From: Metellina segmentata
Lineage: Eukaryota; Arthropoda; Arachnida; Araneae; Tetragnathidae
DNA length: 64,000 nt
Reading direction: 5' to 3'
NCBI GenBank assembly: GCA_947359465.1
Contig: OX375879.1
Coordinates: forward strand, 122,350,377 to 122,414,376
Each line of letters begins with the position of its first letter. The first letter of the stretch is position 1. Positions 24,641 to 35,745 of the stretch are shown piece after piece. The notes beneath the pieces were generated by a model, which searched no databases, was not told the DNA's origin, and was given only the letters and a program-made list of their open reading frames with translations. Both the position numbers and the translations under genes were made by a program.

Positions 24641-25487
24641 CAAAAAGTCTTGAAAAAGAACAAACAGATCACAAGTACGTCGTAGACAGAATATAAATTG
24701 AAAACTCAAAAAATTGCGACGAAATGAGGAGTAAGAAAGCTCTATGAATTGAACTGATGTTGGGTACAAAATTTTCGAAACCATCCGTTCAACCTTTTGT
24801 CGTTAAATTATAAGCATGGATACTTGATAAACATGTACACTTTTGCTCCGGGACGTTTCACTGGAAATTTTACCTAAGTTCTTCCCCTTTCAATGTGTGC
24901 TAAGTCCCTCGCTTTTCAACGGTACATTTGTACTCAATCCCCGAGTTTTTTAAATTTGAATGCCCAGCCAATCACGGCACGCCAGCGAGATGACGAAGCG
25001 TTTTTGAAAAGGCTGGGAAATAGTTCACCCTTCGTTTTCTCGTGCCGATTTAGGCGAAAAATAGTTTTCCCACGAGTTCACGGGAGAAGAACTCAAACCA
25101 CTCAACATCCCAGTTAGCGAAGCTATAAGAGAAGCGGCTCAATCCCATGATAGTACTTTACGCAAGTCCAACTTGATTGGCTAGTTTCACGGGCTTGGCT
25201 TCACTTGGATATCTCGCCAATCTGATTGTTGCAGTAACCATTTGATTTTGAATATGCGCGTTGTTTCGTAGAAATACAATAAATACACTAGCGCACGAGC
25301 GGATAGATATGCAACGGTTTCCTCTGACGTCACAGAATCGATAACCAATGAAAAGAGAACCATGATAGTACTTTACGCAAGTCCAACTTGATTGGCTAGT
25401 TTCACGGGCTTGGCTTCACTTGGATATCTCGCCAACTTATCCTAAGTGTACTTATACTTTTAAAGAGCTCCTCTTTCCGAAAGCAAT

Positions 25488-25930
25488 GATGGCCTAATGG
25501 CTAAAGTCACCTACCTTCAGACTGGTCTGTAGCGAAGTATGACTTCCCGAGTTCGAACCCATCTGGCGGAAAAGTTTTTAGATCCTCCAAATTATTTTTT
25601 AAAAATTCCAATTTAATTCCTTTTGATTCTAAATTACTTTTCCTAATTTTTAATACCCTTTTTATATTTTTCCAAGCTTCCGTTGATTTTACATAAATAA
25701 TCTAAGAACCACTCCTGAACTCACTACCAGCTGATATTTTCCCGCCCCTCTGCCGTCCCCTTTGCTTTAGGATGATGGTGTCGTATCCATCCCTGGCCTA
25801 GGACCATTCTGATGTAACAAAAAGCATACATAAAACACTAACTTATATAATTATTAACTTATATAATGAAAGGATACAATTTTCGATGATGATGTTAGAT
25901 CAATGAAAATCATGTTGCATACCTTATTTC
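25488..25930 (+). repeat. tRNA-like module, copy 1 (SINE-like)
   Basis: The head reads GATGGCCTAATGGCTAAAG (box A-like) and CCCGAGTTCGAACCCATC (box B-like), with 5' GATGG able to pair with 3' CCATC. A long variable region recalls class II tRNAs. The following AT-rich body and 'ctgccgtcccctttgcttt' recur at 26349-26760. It is better read as a SINE-type tRNA derivative than a working tRNA because the T-stem is mismatched. Confidence 0.6.
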
Positions 25931-26348
25931 CTTTTTTCTATAGCCCCTCTTGATTATACAGCAGATCTGAATTTAAAGTTACCGAGTCAACTAAAATATA
26001 TAACTAAACAGCAGCAAAGAAATTTATCCTCACATAAATTTCGAAGTACGCCAAAGGAAGAGATAAATTGCCAACAGAAAAATTCTTATGACATACGTAT
26101 CTAGGTCATGTGATCCGATTAGCCAACAACTGCTCCCATTCTCTTCTCATTGGCTATCGATTCTGTGACGTCAGTGGAAACAGTTGCATATCTATCCACT
26201 CGTCACTAGCGCCTCAGCGTAAGTGTCCTACAAGTTGACTCTGATTTGCTCCTCATATATATGTTGTAAGGTTGTTGTTAGTAGTATTTCTTGCCAACTT
26301 ATATATATTAAGGGTACTTATACTTTAAAGAGCTTCTTTTCGTGAACC

Positions 26349-26760
26349 AACGATGGACTAATGGCTAAAATCACCCACCTTCAGATTAGCGTCGGCAGCG
26401 GAGGGTGACTTCCCGAGTTCGAACCCAGCTGGCGGAAAAATTTTTAGATCCTCCAAATTATTTAAAAAAAATTCCAATTTAATTCCTTTTTATTCTAATT
26501 TACTTTTCCTAATTTTTAATACCCTTTTCATATTTTCCAAGCTTCCGTTGATTTTACATAAATAATCTAAGAACCACTCCTGAGCTCACTACCAGCTGAT
26601 ATTTTTCCGCCCCTCTGCCGTCCCCTTTGCTTTAGGATGATGGTGTGTCGTATCCACCGCTGGCTTAGGACCATTCTGATGTAACAAAAAGCATACATAA
26701 AACACTAACATATATAATTATTAACTTATATAATAAAAGGATACAATTTTCGGCTCCCAC
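26349..26760 (+). repeat. tRNA-like module, copy 2 (SINE-like)
   Basis: Direct repeat of the module at 25488, with head GATGGACTAATGGCTAAAA and the same CCCGAGTTCGAACCC box B. The copies differ in the variable region and by scattered changes but share body and tail to 'ggatacaattttcg'. The wide shared length shows that the whole unit was duplicated, not only the head. Confidence 0.6.
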
Positions 26761-27149
26761 CTCTACCCACCCATAGCCATGGATCTGAAAAGAAAGAAAG
26801 CAGAAAGGAAGAGATAAATCGCCAAACAACTATAAACCTTTATGACATACGTATCAAGGTCATGTGATCAGATTAGCCAATCAAGTTGGACTTGCGTAAA
26901 GTACTATCATGAGATTGAGGCGCCTGTAGCTATAAGAGAGGCGGGAGAATCGGACTCATCCTATTCGCTCTCCGATTTTTTTAGTGGCTGGGGTCACCGT
27001 GCAGTGACCCCAGTCGCCGTTGGTTTTTTGGATCTGGTGAAGGCGTCGGTGGAGCTGGCTGGAAAGGAATTACGAGGGTCTTTTCGCCTTTTTTCCGGGA
27101 ACGCGTTGTGAATTTTTTTGCTGATGGAAAAACACCGTTGTTGAGTGAT

Positions 27150-28003
27150 GAGTTCCCATATCCATCGCACAGAAATAAGAAGCAAATTGGAGGCCTCCCT
27201 GTGACTCTGGAGGTTAAATCACCGTCCTGCTCCAGCGTCCTTCTCCGGAATCCAGAAGTTCCCTTCTTGATGAGTTCCCACATCCATCGCACAGAAATAA
27301 GAAGCAAATTGCCGGCCTCCCTGTGACTCTGGAAGTTAAATCACCGTCCTGCTCCAGCGTCCTTCTCCGGAATCTAGAAGTTCCCTTCTTGATGAGTTCC
27401 CACATCCATCGCACAGAAATAAGAAGCAAATTGCCGGCCTCCCTGTGACTCTGGAAGTTAAATCACCGTCCTGCTCCAGCGTCCTTCTCCGGAATCCAGA
27501 AGTTCCCTTCATGATGCGTTCCCACATCCGCCTCCCAGAAATAAGAAAAGAATTGCCGGCCTCCCTGTGACTCTGGAAGTTAAATCACCGTCCTGCTCCA
27601 GCGTCCTTCTCCGGGATCCAGAGGTTCCCTTCTTGATGAGTTCCCACATCCATCGCGCAGAAATAAGAAGCAAATTGCCGGCCTCCCTGTGACTCTGGAG
27701 GTTAAATCACCGTCCTGCTCCAGAGTCCTTCTCCGGAATCCAGAGGTTCCCTTCTTGATGAGTTCCCACATCCATCGCGCAGAAATAAGAAGCAAATTGC
27801 CGGCCTCCCTGTGACTCTGGAGGTTAAATCACCGTCCTGCTCCAGCGTCCTTCTCCGGAATCCAGAAGTTCCCTTCATGATGAGTTCCCACATCCACCGC
27901 CCAGAAATAAGAAAAGAATTGCCGGCCTCCCTGTGACTCTGGAATGTGTACCATCATTCCGATCCAGCGTCCCTCTCCGGAATCCAGTAGCATCCACCGT
28001 TTA
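27150..28003 (+). repeat. Minisatellite, seven units of 122 bp
   Basis: The phrase GAGTTCCCACATCCATCGC, or a close variant, starts at 27150, 27272, 27394, 27516, 27638, 27760 and 27882, exactly 122 bp apart. Unit internals (CTCCCTGTGACTCTGG, CCGTCCTGCTCCAGCGTCC) are almost unchanged. The minus-strand open frames over this region are by-products of the array: 122 is not divisible by three, and every unit repeats the same starts and stops. Confidence 0.95.
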
Positions 28004-28671
28004 TCTACAGTGGGCAATTATAGTTTTTCATTTTTTCTTACTTTCCTTTAATTATGTCCTTGCTCCTGAATTAATTTTTTTGATTTATAGTTATTTTCCC
28101 CTTTTTGTCCCGTGAAACGTCTTTTGAGTTATAAGCCCTCATTTGGGGTTATCCCAATATTTTAAGTAGATTGGAGTAGCCCAATTGAGTGCTTGGTCGT
28201 TTTGGACCTATTCTGAGAATTTTGATTGTTGCTTTAGTTTTACTATTTTTGGACCAAAATTCACAGTGTGATCTTACGTTAATCTAGAGATTATTGTCTT
28301 TACCATGTTTAGTTTAAATAAATGTTTTTTTATCTTTAAGGATTTGTTTTCTTTTCTCCTCTTTTAGTGAAACCTAATTTCGCTGTTTCGCTTTACATCG
28401 TTCCATCATCAATTACAGTCGGTAAGAGCCCTCTACACAGGGTTTTGCTCACACCGTAATGTAGAATTGTTTAATTTTCCAAGCTCGTTAAGAGTATCAG
28501 ATTTAATTAGAAAAACCCAACACTGAGAGTACTATGGTGTTGAAAATATGAAGATATTTTCAGTTATGGTGCCTACTTCAAAAGAATAAGGAGGCGCAAT
28601 AATGCAAAGCGCCACTTGCAATCATCCAATGCGCTAAGTTTGGCGCATGCGCCACAGGTTGTCCACCCCTG

Positions 28672-29150
28672 GTTTAGGTAATGCAGGTGTGATGGTGTGG
28701 GTAGCAATTATGATCGATGGACGTACAACCCTACACGTTTTCAACAGAGGATCTGTGACCAGTCAGACATATCGAGATGAGATCTTAGAACGTTATGTCA
28801 GACTTTTCAGAGGTGCATACAGATCATCTGATTTTTTTTTATTTATTGGCGATAATGCTCCTCTCAGTCGAACAAACCTAGTTGAAGAATTCCTTGAAAA
28901 TGAAGCCATTGAGCGAATGCCGTGGCCAGCAAAATCTCTTGATCTGAACCCGATAGAGAACTTATGGGACTTCCTTGGAAAAGCAGTTGCACGGAGACAT
29001 CCTCCTTCTAGAGATATAAATGCCCTGAATACCACATTGCTAGAGGAGTGGAACCTAATTCCCCAAACTGTGGTTAACAACATTATTGCCAACATGAAAT
29101 TTCGTTGCGATATGTGTGTACAAGTCAGGGGCGATCACATTCCATATTAA
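28672..29150 (+). pseudogene. Tc1-like transposase, C-terminal part
   Basis: Resumes immediately after the hAT right end. It encodes NAGVMVWVAIMIDGRTT, then the second acidic motif in IGDNAPLSRTNLVEEFL and the third in SLDLNPIENLWDFLG, ending QVRGDHIPY and a TAA at 29148. The frame is open throughout this half. It is the DDE catalytic core that acts on the element's own ends. Both halves share the same Tc1 subfamily features, and the 8-bp GTTTAGGT is duplicated at the break. Confidence 0.9.
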
Positions 29151-29552
29151 ATTCATAAGCCATAATTTTTTCTGAGTAATTCTTTTTTTTAACTCTTTTG
29201 TCACATATTATTGACATTTCTATTGCTTCATGCTACAATTTTATATCATATGCAATATTCTAAAATGTTTTCTTTGCATTTAAGTGTTATGATGTTATGT
29301 CTCATTTCACAAATTCATAAAATCATAGTTCATAGCTTCTTAAAAATTCGTGATTCTATGCATGTAAAGATAATTTTGAACACCTGTATATTAGTTTTGA
29401 TTCAAAAATTAAATTTTCATATAAATATTTTAACAGTGATATATTCCAAACCAAATACAATATGATAATTTATTTCTGATCATGATGGAAATAATAACTG
29501 TCAGTTAATGATATGCACATAAAAAAAATGTATTGCTTTATGCAAAGATCAA
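29151..29552. other. Tc1 3' flank, AT-rich
   Basis: Contains the Tc1 right inverted end (to 29386) followed by AT-rich DNA without a recognised gene. Confidence 0.5.
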
Positions 29553-29639
29553 CACTCACCCACTCGATATCCGAAGTTAATCGTCTTGGGTCGTCAGTAC
29601 TTGGGAAGCACTTGTGCGCTGTCTCGGTTCGAGTGAGTG
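29553..29639 (+). pseudogene. 5S rRNA-like sequence
   Basis: ATCCGAAGTTAATCGTCTTG followed by GTCAGTACTTGGGAAGC aligns with the internal control region of eukaryotic 5S rRNA (box A ...GAAGTTAAGC..., box C ...GTCAGTACTTGGATGG...). The flanks CACTCACCCACTCG and CGAGTGAGTG can pair, as the terminal stem of 5S does. At about 87 nt it is shorter than a 120-nt 5S gene. It could be a truncated pseudogene or a 5S-derived SINE. Confidence 0.6.
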
Positions 29640-29654
29640 TTATAACATTTTGAC

Positions 29655-29882
29655 TCAGCTGGTGGTTGTGTCGACATTCATCCTCTTGGTGGTTGTGTGG
29701 ACACGGAATCTCGTCATTTTCAACATTGACCAGATCTTGATGAACGAGCTATCTCGTCGTTAGTAAAAACTGACCTGGTCTTGACTTCGCCATCATCAAA
29801 ACACGGCAAAATCTCCGTCATTCGGAATTCAATCGACGTTTTTCATGACGCGATATCTCGTCGAAACCCCTTAGAGGTTAGG
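29655..29882. mobile_element. piggyBac-like MITE, degraded copy
   Basis: Carries the family phrases 'ggtggttgtgt', 'gaccagatcttgatgaacga', 'tatctcgtcg' and 'gatatctcgtcgaaacccct'. The terminal CCCTCC and TTAA have decayed. It starts only a few bases after the 5S-like sequence. Confidence 0.5.
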
Positions 29883-30393
29883 AAATCCCGCTCCCCCATG
29901 CAACCTATATTTTAAAACTTTCTCATTTTCGCCCACTACTTTTCTGAATATCTTCCTCGATGAGTTGCTTCGCAGCGGGTACTCCGTAAGTGTTATACAT
30001 CCAATCGAGTACAGCTCATTTGTTTGAGAACTAGGGTCTTACGAAATAATGTGTGAGCCGAAGGCCTTCTATCTCCATCTGTAGTTGGGCAGGAGCAGAG
30101 GTAAAATGAGTTAGACACAGCTTTTATATGGTAGCAAGTATGGTGGTTGTAGTCCAATGAGGATGGCTGGTTATGCAGTTGGGCGGAGACATAAAGTGAG
30201 TCCAGTTAGTGCTGTACTGCAGATGCCAAAATGATTGAGTTAAAACAAGAGTAGATAAAAAAAAAGGTTTAAATAAAGTGAAATGAAAATTATGAAAAAA
30301 TATATATATATTTTTTAAAGATGGTCCTTGGCCTTTTACTGAACTTTGGTTGACGAAAGTTGTATCTGGGGATACACTGAACTGCGGGATTAC

Positions 30394-30600
30394 CTATGAT
30401 TTGAAGATTATTGTTGAATTTAATAGCGAGTTTACTGAAGAATTGTTTAAGTTCAGTAATTTATGAAGATCTTCGTGGATTTTATTAATTCTGTAGTAAC
30501 ACGGATAACCGCTTATAACACGAAGAGTAGAATTTTGAATAGCTTCTAATTTTTTGAGATTACCTTTTCGCTGTATATCCTCAGACAACACTGGCGTAGG
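30394..30600 (-). pseudogene. LINE reverse-transcriptase C-terminal remnant
   Basis: The minus-strand frame includes LKKLEAIQNSTLRVISGYPC and then YRINKIHEDL. This pattern (L-x-x-L-x-x-x-Q-N-x-x-L-R ... I-H-x-D-L) is typical of the region after the polymerase domain in jockey-like LINEs. The rest of the element is not recognisable; the adjoining minus-strand frame to 30965 shows no LINE motifs. Tentative. Confidence 0.45.
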
Positions 30601-30900
30601 TGATATTGGGTCGAATCATGGACTTGGATATTACTACTGGATTGACGAGAGTTTGAGGGGAAAGGGGGTCTTCTGCCTTTGCCTAACCAAGGCAGAAGAG
30701 GGAGACAGCGGAGGACCCCACAGGATTGTCCTGAAGAAAGGATGAACATTCCTATCAACAGCTCCAAACGCAGGGCGGTGTCTTGATCCATTCTTGTCCT
30801 CTGGCCAAATAACAGTAGATTTCTTACAAGGCAACTGAGAATCGAGTTCCAGCCGTTAATCGACCAACGGAAACTCCGGTATCTTGCCAAAGTTCTGTGG

Positions 30901-31125
30901 TTAACACTTTCTTGGTTCCTGGTGGTTCTTTCGGCGAGTTTCTCGTCATTAGCAATAATGACCAAATCTTTCTAGTCGAGATACCTTATCATTACCAGCA
31001 GTGACCAGATCTTTATACACAAGATATCTCGTCAGTAGAAAACTGACCAGATCTTGATCTCGTTATCATAAAAAATCGACAAAGGATATCTTGCCAACGA
31101 GATATCTAGTCATTAGCAAAATGGG
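30901..31125. mobile_element. piggyBac-like MITE, degraded copy
   Basis: Starts TTAACACTTTCTTGG and CCTGGTGGTT, then repeats 'tctcgtcattagcaa', 'gaccagatctt' and 'acgagatatctagtcatt' as in the other copies. The right TTAA end is not identifiable. Confidence 0.5.
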
Positions 31126-31612
31126 TCGGATCCGATCCTCTGAATATACTACTATATCCTCCAAACTACAATATCCGCCGAAAATCGTCATTTTTACTGA
31201 AAATGAATGCACGGGGGCAATCGTAATCACTCCAAAACTCAAAATCAGCTTCTGTAGTAGTCACCTTAGAAAAAAAACTTTCAGCAGGTGCGACGAATAT
31301 GAATGGATTATATGGATGGATACATCATTTATGCATATTTGCATCCGAAATAAATTGTTGAAGCGAAGGAGAAGTTTAGATGATATTAAAAATTATTTTC
31401 CGTGCATCTCCAATGATCAATCATGATGGGATGTAAAAAGAGAAAGAAGCTCGCCATTGCACGTAAATAGTGATACTTCTCAAGCATGTGTACTATGAGT
31501 GAGTGACGTCAAAGATGACAGTAAGGAACCAACGAATCAGCGAGCTTAAAATTTTCCCATAGCATCTACTCGAGTAAAGGCAACACCCCCTATAGATAAA
31601 ATGCGTCCTTTA

Positions 31613-32041
31613 GGCCCGGTATACACATACGGTTTTTCGACGTGCGGCGCCTCTGCCGCATCGCAAGTGCGTTCTGAGATACATTAGATCTAATGGAGTA
31701 GTGCACATATGCCTCCGGCTCCTGTGCACGTCCAACTTGCGTGCAATTTGTACCGCAGTTCCCCACAGCGCCGCTTCTCCTGTTTGTAGTACCTTGTTTT
31801 CAAAAATAAATGGAATATAAATAATAATTAACAAATGGTTGTATCCAATAACGTTCTCTATTTTGTTTCAAAATATACTTTTGTACACCAAGTAAGCAAA
31901 ATAAACACGTTTTCTTCGATAGAATATCCATCGCAAATGGCGCGAAATAAGTACTTGCATCATTTCACAGTTCTGTGAGCTTAGTTGGGCTTCGGTGCCG
32001 CAGCGGCGCCGCACGTCGAAAATCGGATGTGTGTACCGGTC
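31613..32041. mobile_element. MITE with ~37-bp GC-rich inverted ends
   Basis: The left end is GGCCCGGTATACACATACGG and continues to CGACGTGCGGCGCC. The right end, reversed, reads GACCGGTACACACATCCG and continues to the same CGACGTGCGGCGCC. The centre is AT-rich, so GC-rich arms flank a low-GC core. I could not assign a superfamily because no target duplication is clear. Confidence 0.7.
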
Positions 32042-32563
32042 TCGTAGGAGGTATTGGTAAAGGTAGGTTTGTATACTTACCGGCATAGGGTTGTCTTTAG
32101 CTGGATTAAAACATCAAAGTTACCTTGCTTGACAGTATATCGCTGTTGCCTCGGATACATGTCCACAATAAGTTATATACCCGAACGCATAAATACAAAC
32201 ACAAACAAAATTCTAATTTTTGAAAAAAATGAAGATTTCCGAAAAAAAAATCTGTTCAAACGTGTCGAAATTGGACTTTCTGAATATATTCTGAAGTTGA
32301 ACAATTCGATAAAAATCTTTTGCATAATTCTAAATCAAATTAAAAACTTAAACATTTATTCTGGCGTTTCCAGATACTGAGTAATAAAATTACGTTTTAT
32401 GATCAATGAGTTTTTCGTTTGAGAAGTTTGTTCTAGGAAAACCTTACGTTTATGGTTTCGTGCGGCTTTCGCTGAAAATCTTGTTTCGGCAAGCTTACGA
32501 GTACAATGAGGTTTTTGAAACGGTTTTATTACATGGTGTTGTCCTTGGATCCTTCCCTTAAGG

Positions 32564-33207
32564 CAGGAATTCCCAACCGGTGGTACGCGTACCACTGGTG
32601 GTACACGGCAACGTTTCAGGTGGAACGCAAGGATGATACGAGCGACCCACATATTCTACGAAGTTTGTTCGATTTTTTAGTACGTAGAACCACGTTATGC
32701 TATTTCTTATGACATTTGTTATTAGTTACTTGTGTAAGAGTGGTTTTTCTGAACTTTTGTATATAAAAAATGAGAATATGTGTTGAATTAAGTGTTGAAG
32801 AGAACTTACGAGTGAAGTTAAGCTCCATTGCTCCTGATATTGATATTTTAATAAAAGACAAACAACAAATTTCGCACTAAAAATTGATTTTTGATTATGT
32901 TAATCTTTGTTTGCTTAGTTTGTACTAATTATTTAAAAATAGTTGTTTTTAGACCTGTGAATAAAATAAAACTGTAATTTCAATAATCGTTTTATATTTT
33001 CCTTTATTAAAACATCATTAATACGAAATACAAGTGCATTAATCATAAAATATGAAGCTTTCTTAGTATTTTAATTAGAGTAAAACAAGCCATTGGGCAC
33101 TTTTCTGACATTAGATATATGTTTCTAAATAAATATAAGACTGGGGGTACGCCAAAGTTTTTAAAAATTTCAAGTGGTACGCAGTTACTAAAAGGTTGGG
33201 AACACTG
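32564..33207. mobile_element. hAT-like MITE (CAG..TTCCCAACC ends)
   Basis: Left CAGGAATTCCCAACC with GTGGTACGCGTACCACTGG, and reversed right CAGTGTTCCCAACC with GCGTACCACTTG. These ends resemble Charlie-type hAT elements. The flanking octamers (ccttaagg and gagcaaca) do not match, so it may have been rearranged. AT-rich and non-coding inside. Confidence 0.6.
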
Positions 33208-33224
33208 GAGCAACACAACGGGAT

Positions 33225-33380
33225 TTTGGTGACGGTCCGGGATCAACTCCCGAAGGTAAAGTTCCGAGGACAACGCCACGTAATTTGAACACCGATCAGC
33301 TGATGTGCTCACAACGGAACTGGCAACCCACTCTCCAAACATTCACACCACGTCAACGTGAGGATATTTGAGGCACGACA
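33225..33380 (-). mobile_element. tRNA-headed SINE, body and 3' part
   Basis: Contains 'gacggtccgggatcaactcc', 'acgtaatttgaacaccgatc' and 'cactctccaaacattcacaccacg', matching the SINE family in order on the minus strand. The tRNA head is missing or cut off. Confidence 0.6.
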
Positions 33381-33921
33381 TACTTAATGTACACCGCCAT
33401 AGGCGTAACCAGAGGGGGATTTGAGAGATCAACCCCTTCCCCATTCAGTTGAGAAAAATTTTGCTAATGTATATATAATAAGTTTTTCACAAATAATTCC
33501 CTTGTTAATAACTACTCAAACTATTCATAACTGAATTTTAATTAATGTTTTACTAGTGTAATAAAATATTCCTAACCAGGGGGGGTTGGGGGAAAAACTT
33601 TGCTAATATATATATGTAATAATTGAGTTCACACACGGTTCCGGTAAATAAATATTTAATTAATGATTGAGGTGAAGCTGATGAATATTTACACGATGAT
33701 AATATACAATAACAATGCCCGTCTGGCACAAACCACAAACTAAGCCACAAACATCGGTGAGCACGTCTTGCTCATTTAAAGTAAGTCCTTTCAGAACCAT
33801 CCGAGGAATAACCTTCCTCTTTTAATGTTGACTTCCTTCTGCTGTCGCTCGCTGCTCGCGCAGCCCATAGGAGGTAGAGGGCGCTGTTGGTGAGGACTGG
33901 GGAGGTTAGTAGTTTCACTCC

Positions 33922-34054
<133 letters not shown>

Positions 34055-34368
34055 CGAGAAAGTTTTTCACAAATTAATCCTATATTAATAACTACTCAAA
34101 CTATTCATAAAATAATTATAATCAGTGTTTTACTTAATTGCAGTGTTATACAGTGTTATTCTAATCAGTTAATAAATAAATGTAATCAATGAAACAATGG
34201 TACATTAGTTCATAGGCGTAACCAGGGAAAGTTGGGGATTCTACCCCCCATTCATTTACCTTAAAGGATAGTCAAACTTGTTAATAAGAGCAATCGGAGT
34301 TTTAAGCTTTATGGCTATTTAAACTAGATTATATAAAATATAACTATTTTTACAATCATTATATAAAT

Positions 34369-35745
34369 ACCGTATATTTCCGAATATAAGCAGATCTGTG
34401 TATAAGCCGAAGGTGCGTTTTTTCTTCAAAAATTTACCCAAAATTCAAAACATATATATAAGCGAAATAAAAGTTAGAACAAATTTTTTTTTACTTTAAA
34501 CATAACGCCATGAGGGCGTAAATGTCGCCAAAAAGGTAAAGCGGGTGGAATATTTTTCAATCAAATCACTGTAAAATGAAACGCCACTCGTCAACGATGA
34601 TAGTTTTAACCTGCTAATGATTTTCCCCAGTGTCCAGACGGTCTAGCTCCTGATATCCGACCTCTGACGGGGTGATTGACAGGTGATGATGTAATGGATA
34701 TTAGGATTCAAAAGAGGGAGGGTATTCATTATGGCTCTTGTAAAAAACTCGGGTAGGGTCTAAATGACATTGAGCTCTCCAACTGGTCGCCACGATTTAA
34801 CTTGGCAGTAAAGATGTGCAATGACGAGCGTACTGAGCTTCAAGCCGCAGGTTTCACTGCGAGGTTGTCTAATCCGCCTCTTTCCACGTTTTTACAAAGG
34901 TGACAGCTAATGATCTTTCCCAGTGTCCCGCACCTGATGCCGGATCTCTGACTGGGTGATTGACAGATGATCAGTTCAACAATGGTCAAGGGGAGCGGCT
35001 GGGGCTTGGGAATTTTTTTTTATCAGTGCCACTTTTCTTCGCCGTGCAGCCTAAAATATGTGCGGAACATAAAGTTTCAAAAGTGGGAATGGGCTCATTC
35101 ACCCTTGGCAACGAGGACGATTTTGTGTATGAAGAACATATAAATTCTAGTATGGAAAGCATTGGAACTGATGATGATACACATCAGGACATCCCAATAA
35201 GTGAAGCCGAATTTTACGAACTATTCGAAAACTTGGAATCAGACACGGAAATTGAAGGATTTATACGATTTATTTTTCTCTTTTTGCTTAAAGCCTGCAT
35301 TCAAAACGTAAGTTAAAATATTTTGTTAATTTGGAACAACTGTTGGATTCGGATCCGAGTCGGATGGTACGAAGTAAAAAAGTAGGCTTGTTATCCCAAC
35401 ACCCGTTGGAGTTGCTATAAAAATCGTTAATCGTTAGTAAAGAATTCTAAGATTTCGCCGAGTTGCTGCCACCGGACGGAGCTCCAAATCCAACAGCTGT
35501 GCCAAAAAATGTTCCCTTTCCAATTGTTATTTTTATGTGCTAATGAATTACGGTGCTACATTTGGCGATATTTAGCGATTTATCGCTTGCGCCGACTAAC
35601 GCAAATATACCTTCATCTTTTGCGAAATTAGCGGATCCGTATATAAGCCAAACCCCCCCCCCACACACACACACATACACACACACACTTTAGCTTTAGA
35701 AGAAGTTCCGAAAATTCTAGACTTATACACGGAAATGTACGTAAA
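34369..35745 (+). mobile_element. TIR element with an internal duplication and acidic ORF
   Basis: The left end has CCGTATATTTCCGAATATAA and the right end, reversed, CGTACATTTCCGTGTATAAG, suggesting inverted ends. Inside, about 75 bp around 'gattttccccagtgtcc ... gggtgattgacag' (34614-34690) is repeated at 34905-34975. An open frame to 35316 includes FTLGNEDDFVYEEHI and ISEAEFYELFENLESDTEIE, an acidic segment of the kind found at transposase ends. I cannot assign the superfamily. Confidence 0.45.

Larger units (their letters stand above)
24700..28440. other. Composite block of repeated modules inside the hAT
   Basis: The hAT coding sequence ends near 24640 and hAT-like terminal sequence resumes near 28440, so about 3.7 kb between them is extra. 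It holds direct copies of a ~75-bp module (25147-25222 and 25361-25435), an inverted copy near 26876-26915, and two ~300-bp direct repeats about 861 bp apart that start with tRNA-like sequence. It also has inverted stretches around TGACGTCA-like sites (25326 and 26172) and the 122-bp array. I cannot assign it to a known element class, and the exact boundaries are uncertain. Confidence 0.6.
19269..28671 (-). mobile_element. hAT element inserted in Tc1, itself interrupted
   Basis: Left end CAAGGGTGGCCAACC and reverse-complemented right end CAGGGGTGGACAACC, followed on both sides by a conserved CATGCGCCAA. The octamer GTTTAGGT is identical at 19261-19268 and 28672-28679. A decayed hAT transposase is encoded on the minus strand (19477-24640, with gaps). 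The total of 9403 bp is far above a normal hAT because a Gypsy fragment, a hAT MITE and a ~3.7 kb composite block lie inside it. Confidence 0.9.
18471..29386 (+). mobile_element. Tc1-like element split by a 9.4 kb hAT insertion
   Basis: The two ends are inverted: CTCATGTACAAAATTATC on the left, and CAGGTGTTCAAAATTATC on reverse complement of the right, both continuing TTTACAT. Subtracting the insertion (19269-28671) and one copy of its 8-bp duplication leaves about 1505 bp, a normal size for a Tc1 element with one transposase gene. The right end abuts TA, the Tc1/mariner target; the left TA is shifted or mutated. Confidence 0.8.

Noticed and set aside
25488..25572. Possible functional tRNA gene
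   Set aside because: The heads at 25488 and 26349 have mismatched T-stems, an over-long variable region and a shared downstream body, so they are SINE-like.
27214..28017. Series of minus-strand open frames with repeated 'RRTLEQDGDLTSRVTGRP' peptides
   Set aside because: They are translations of the 122-bp minisatellite. The period is not a multiple of three, and each unit recreates the same start and stop.
33553..33750. 65-residue minus-strand frame near the AT microsatellite
   Set aside because: It adjoins 'taggcgtaaccag' repeat-like sequence and has no motif; likely part of an old transposon.
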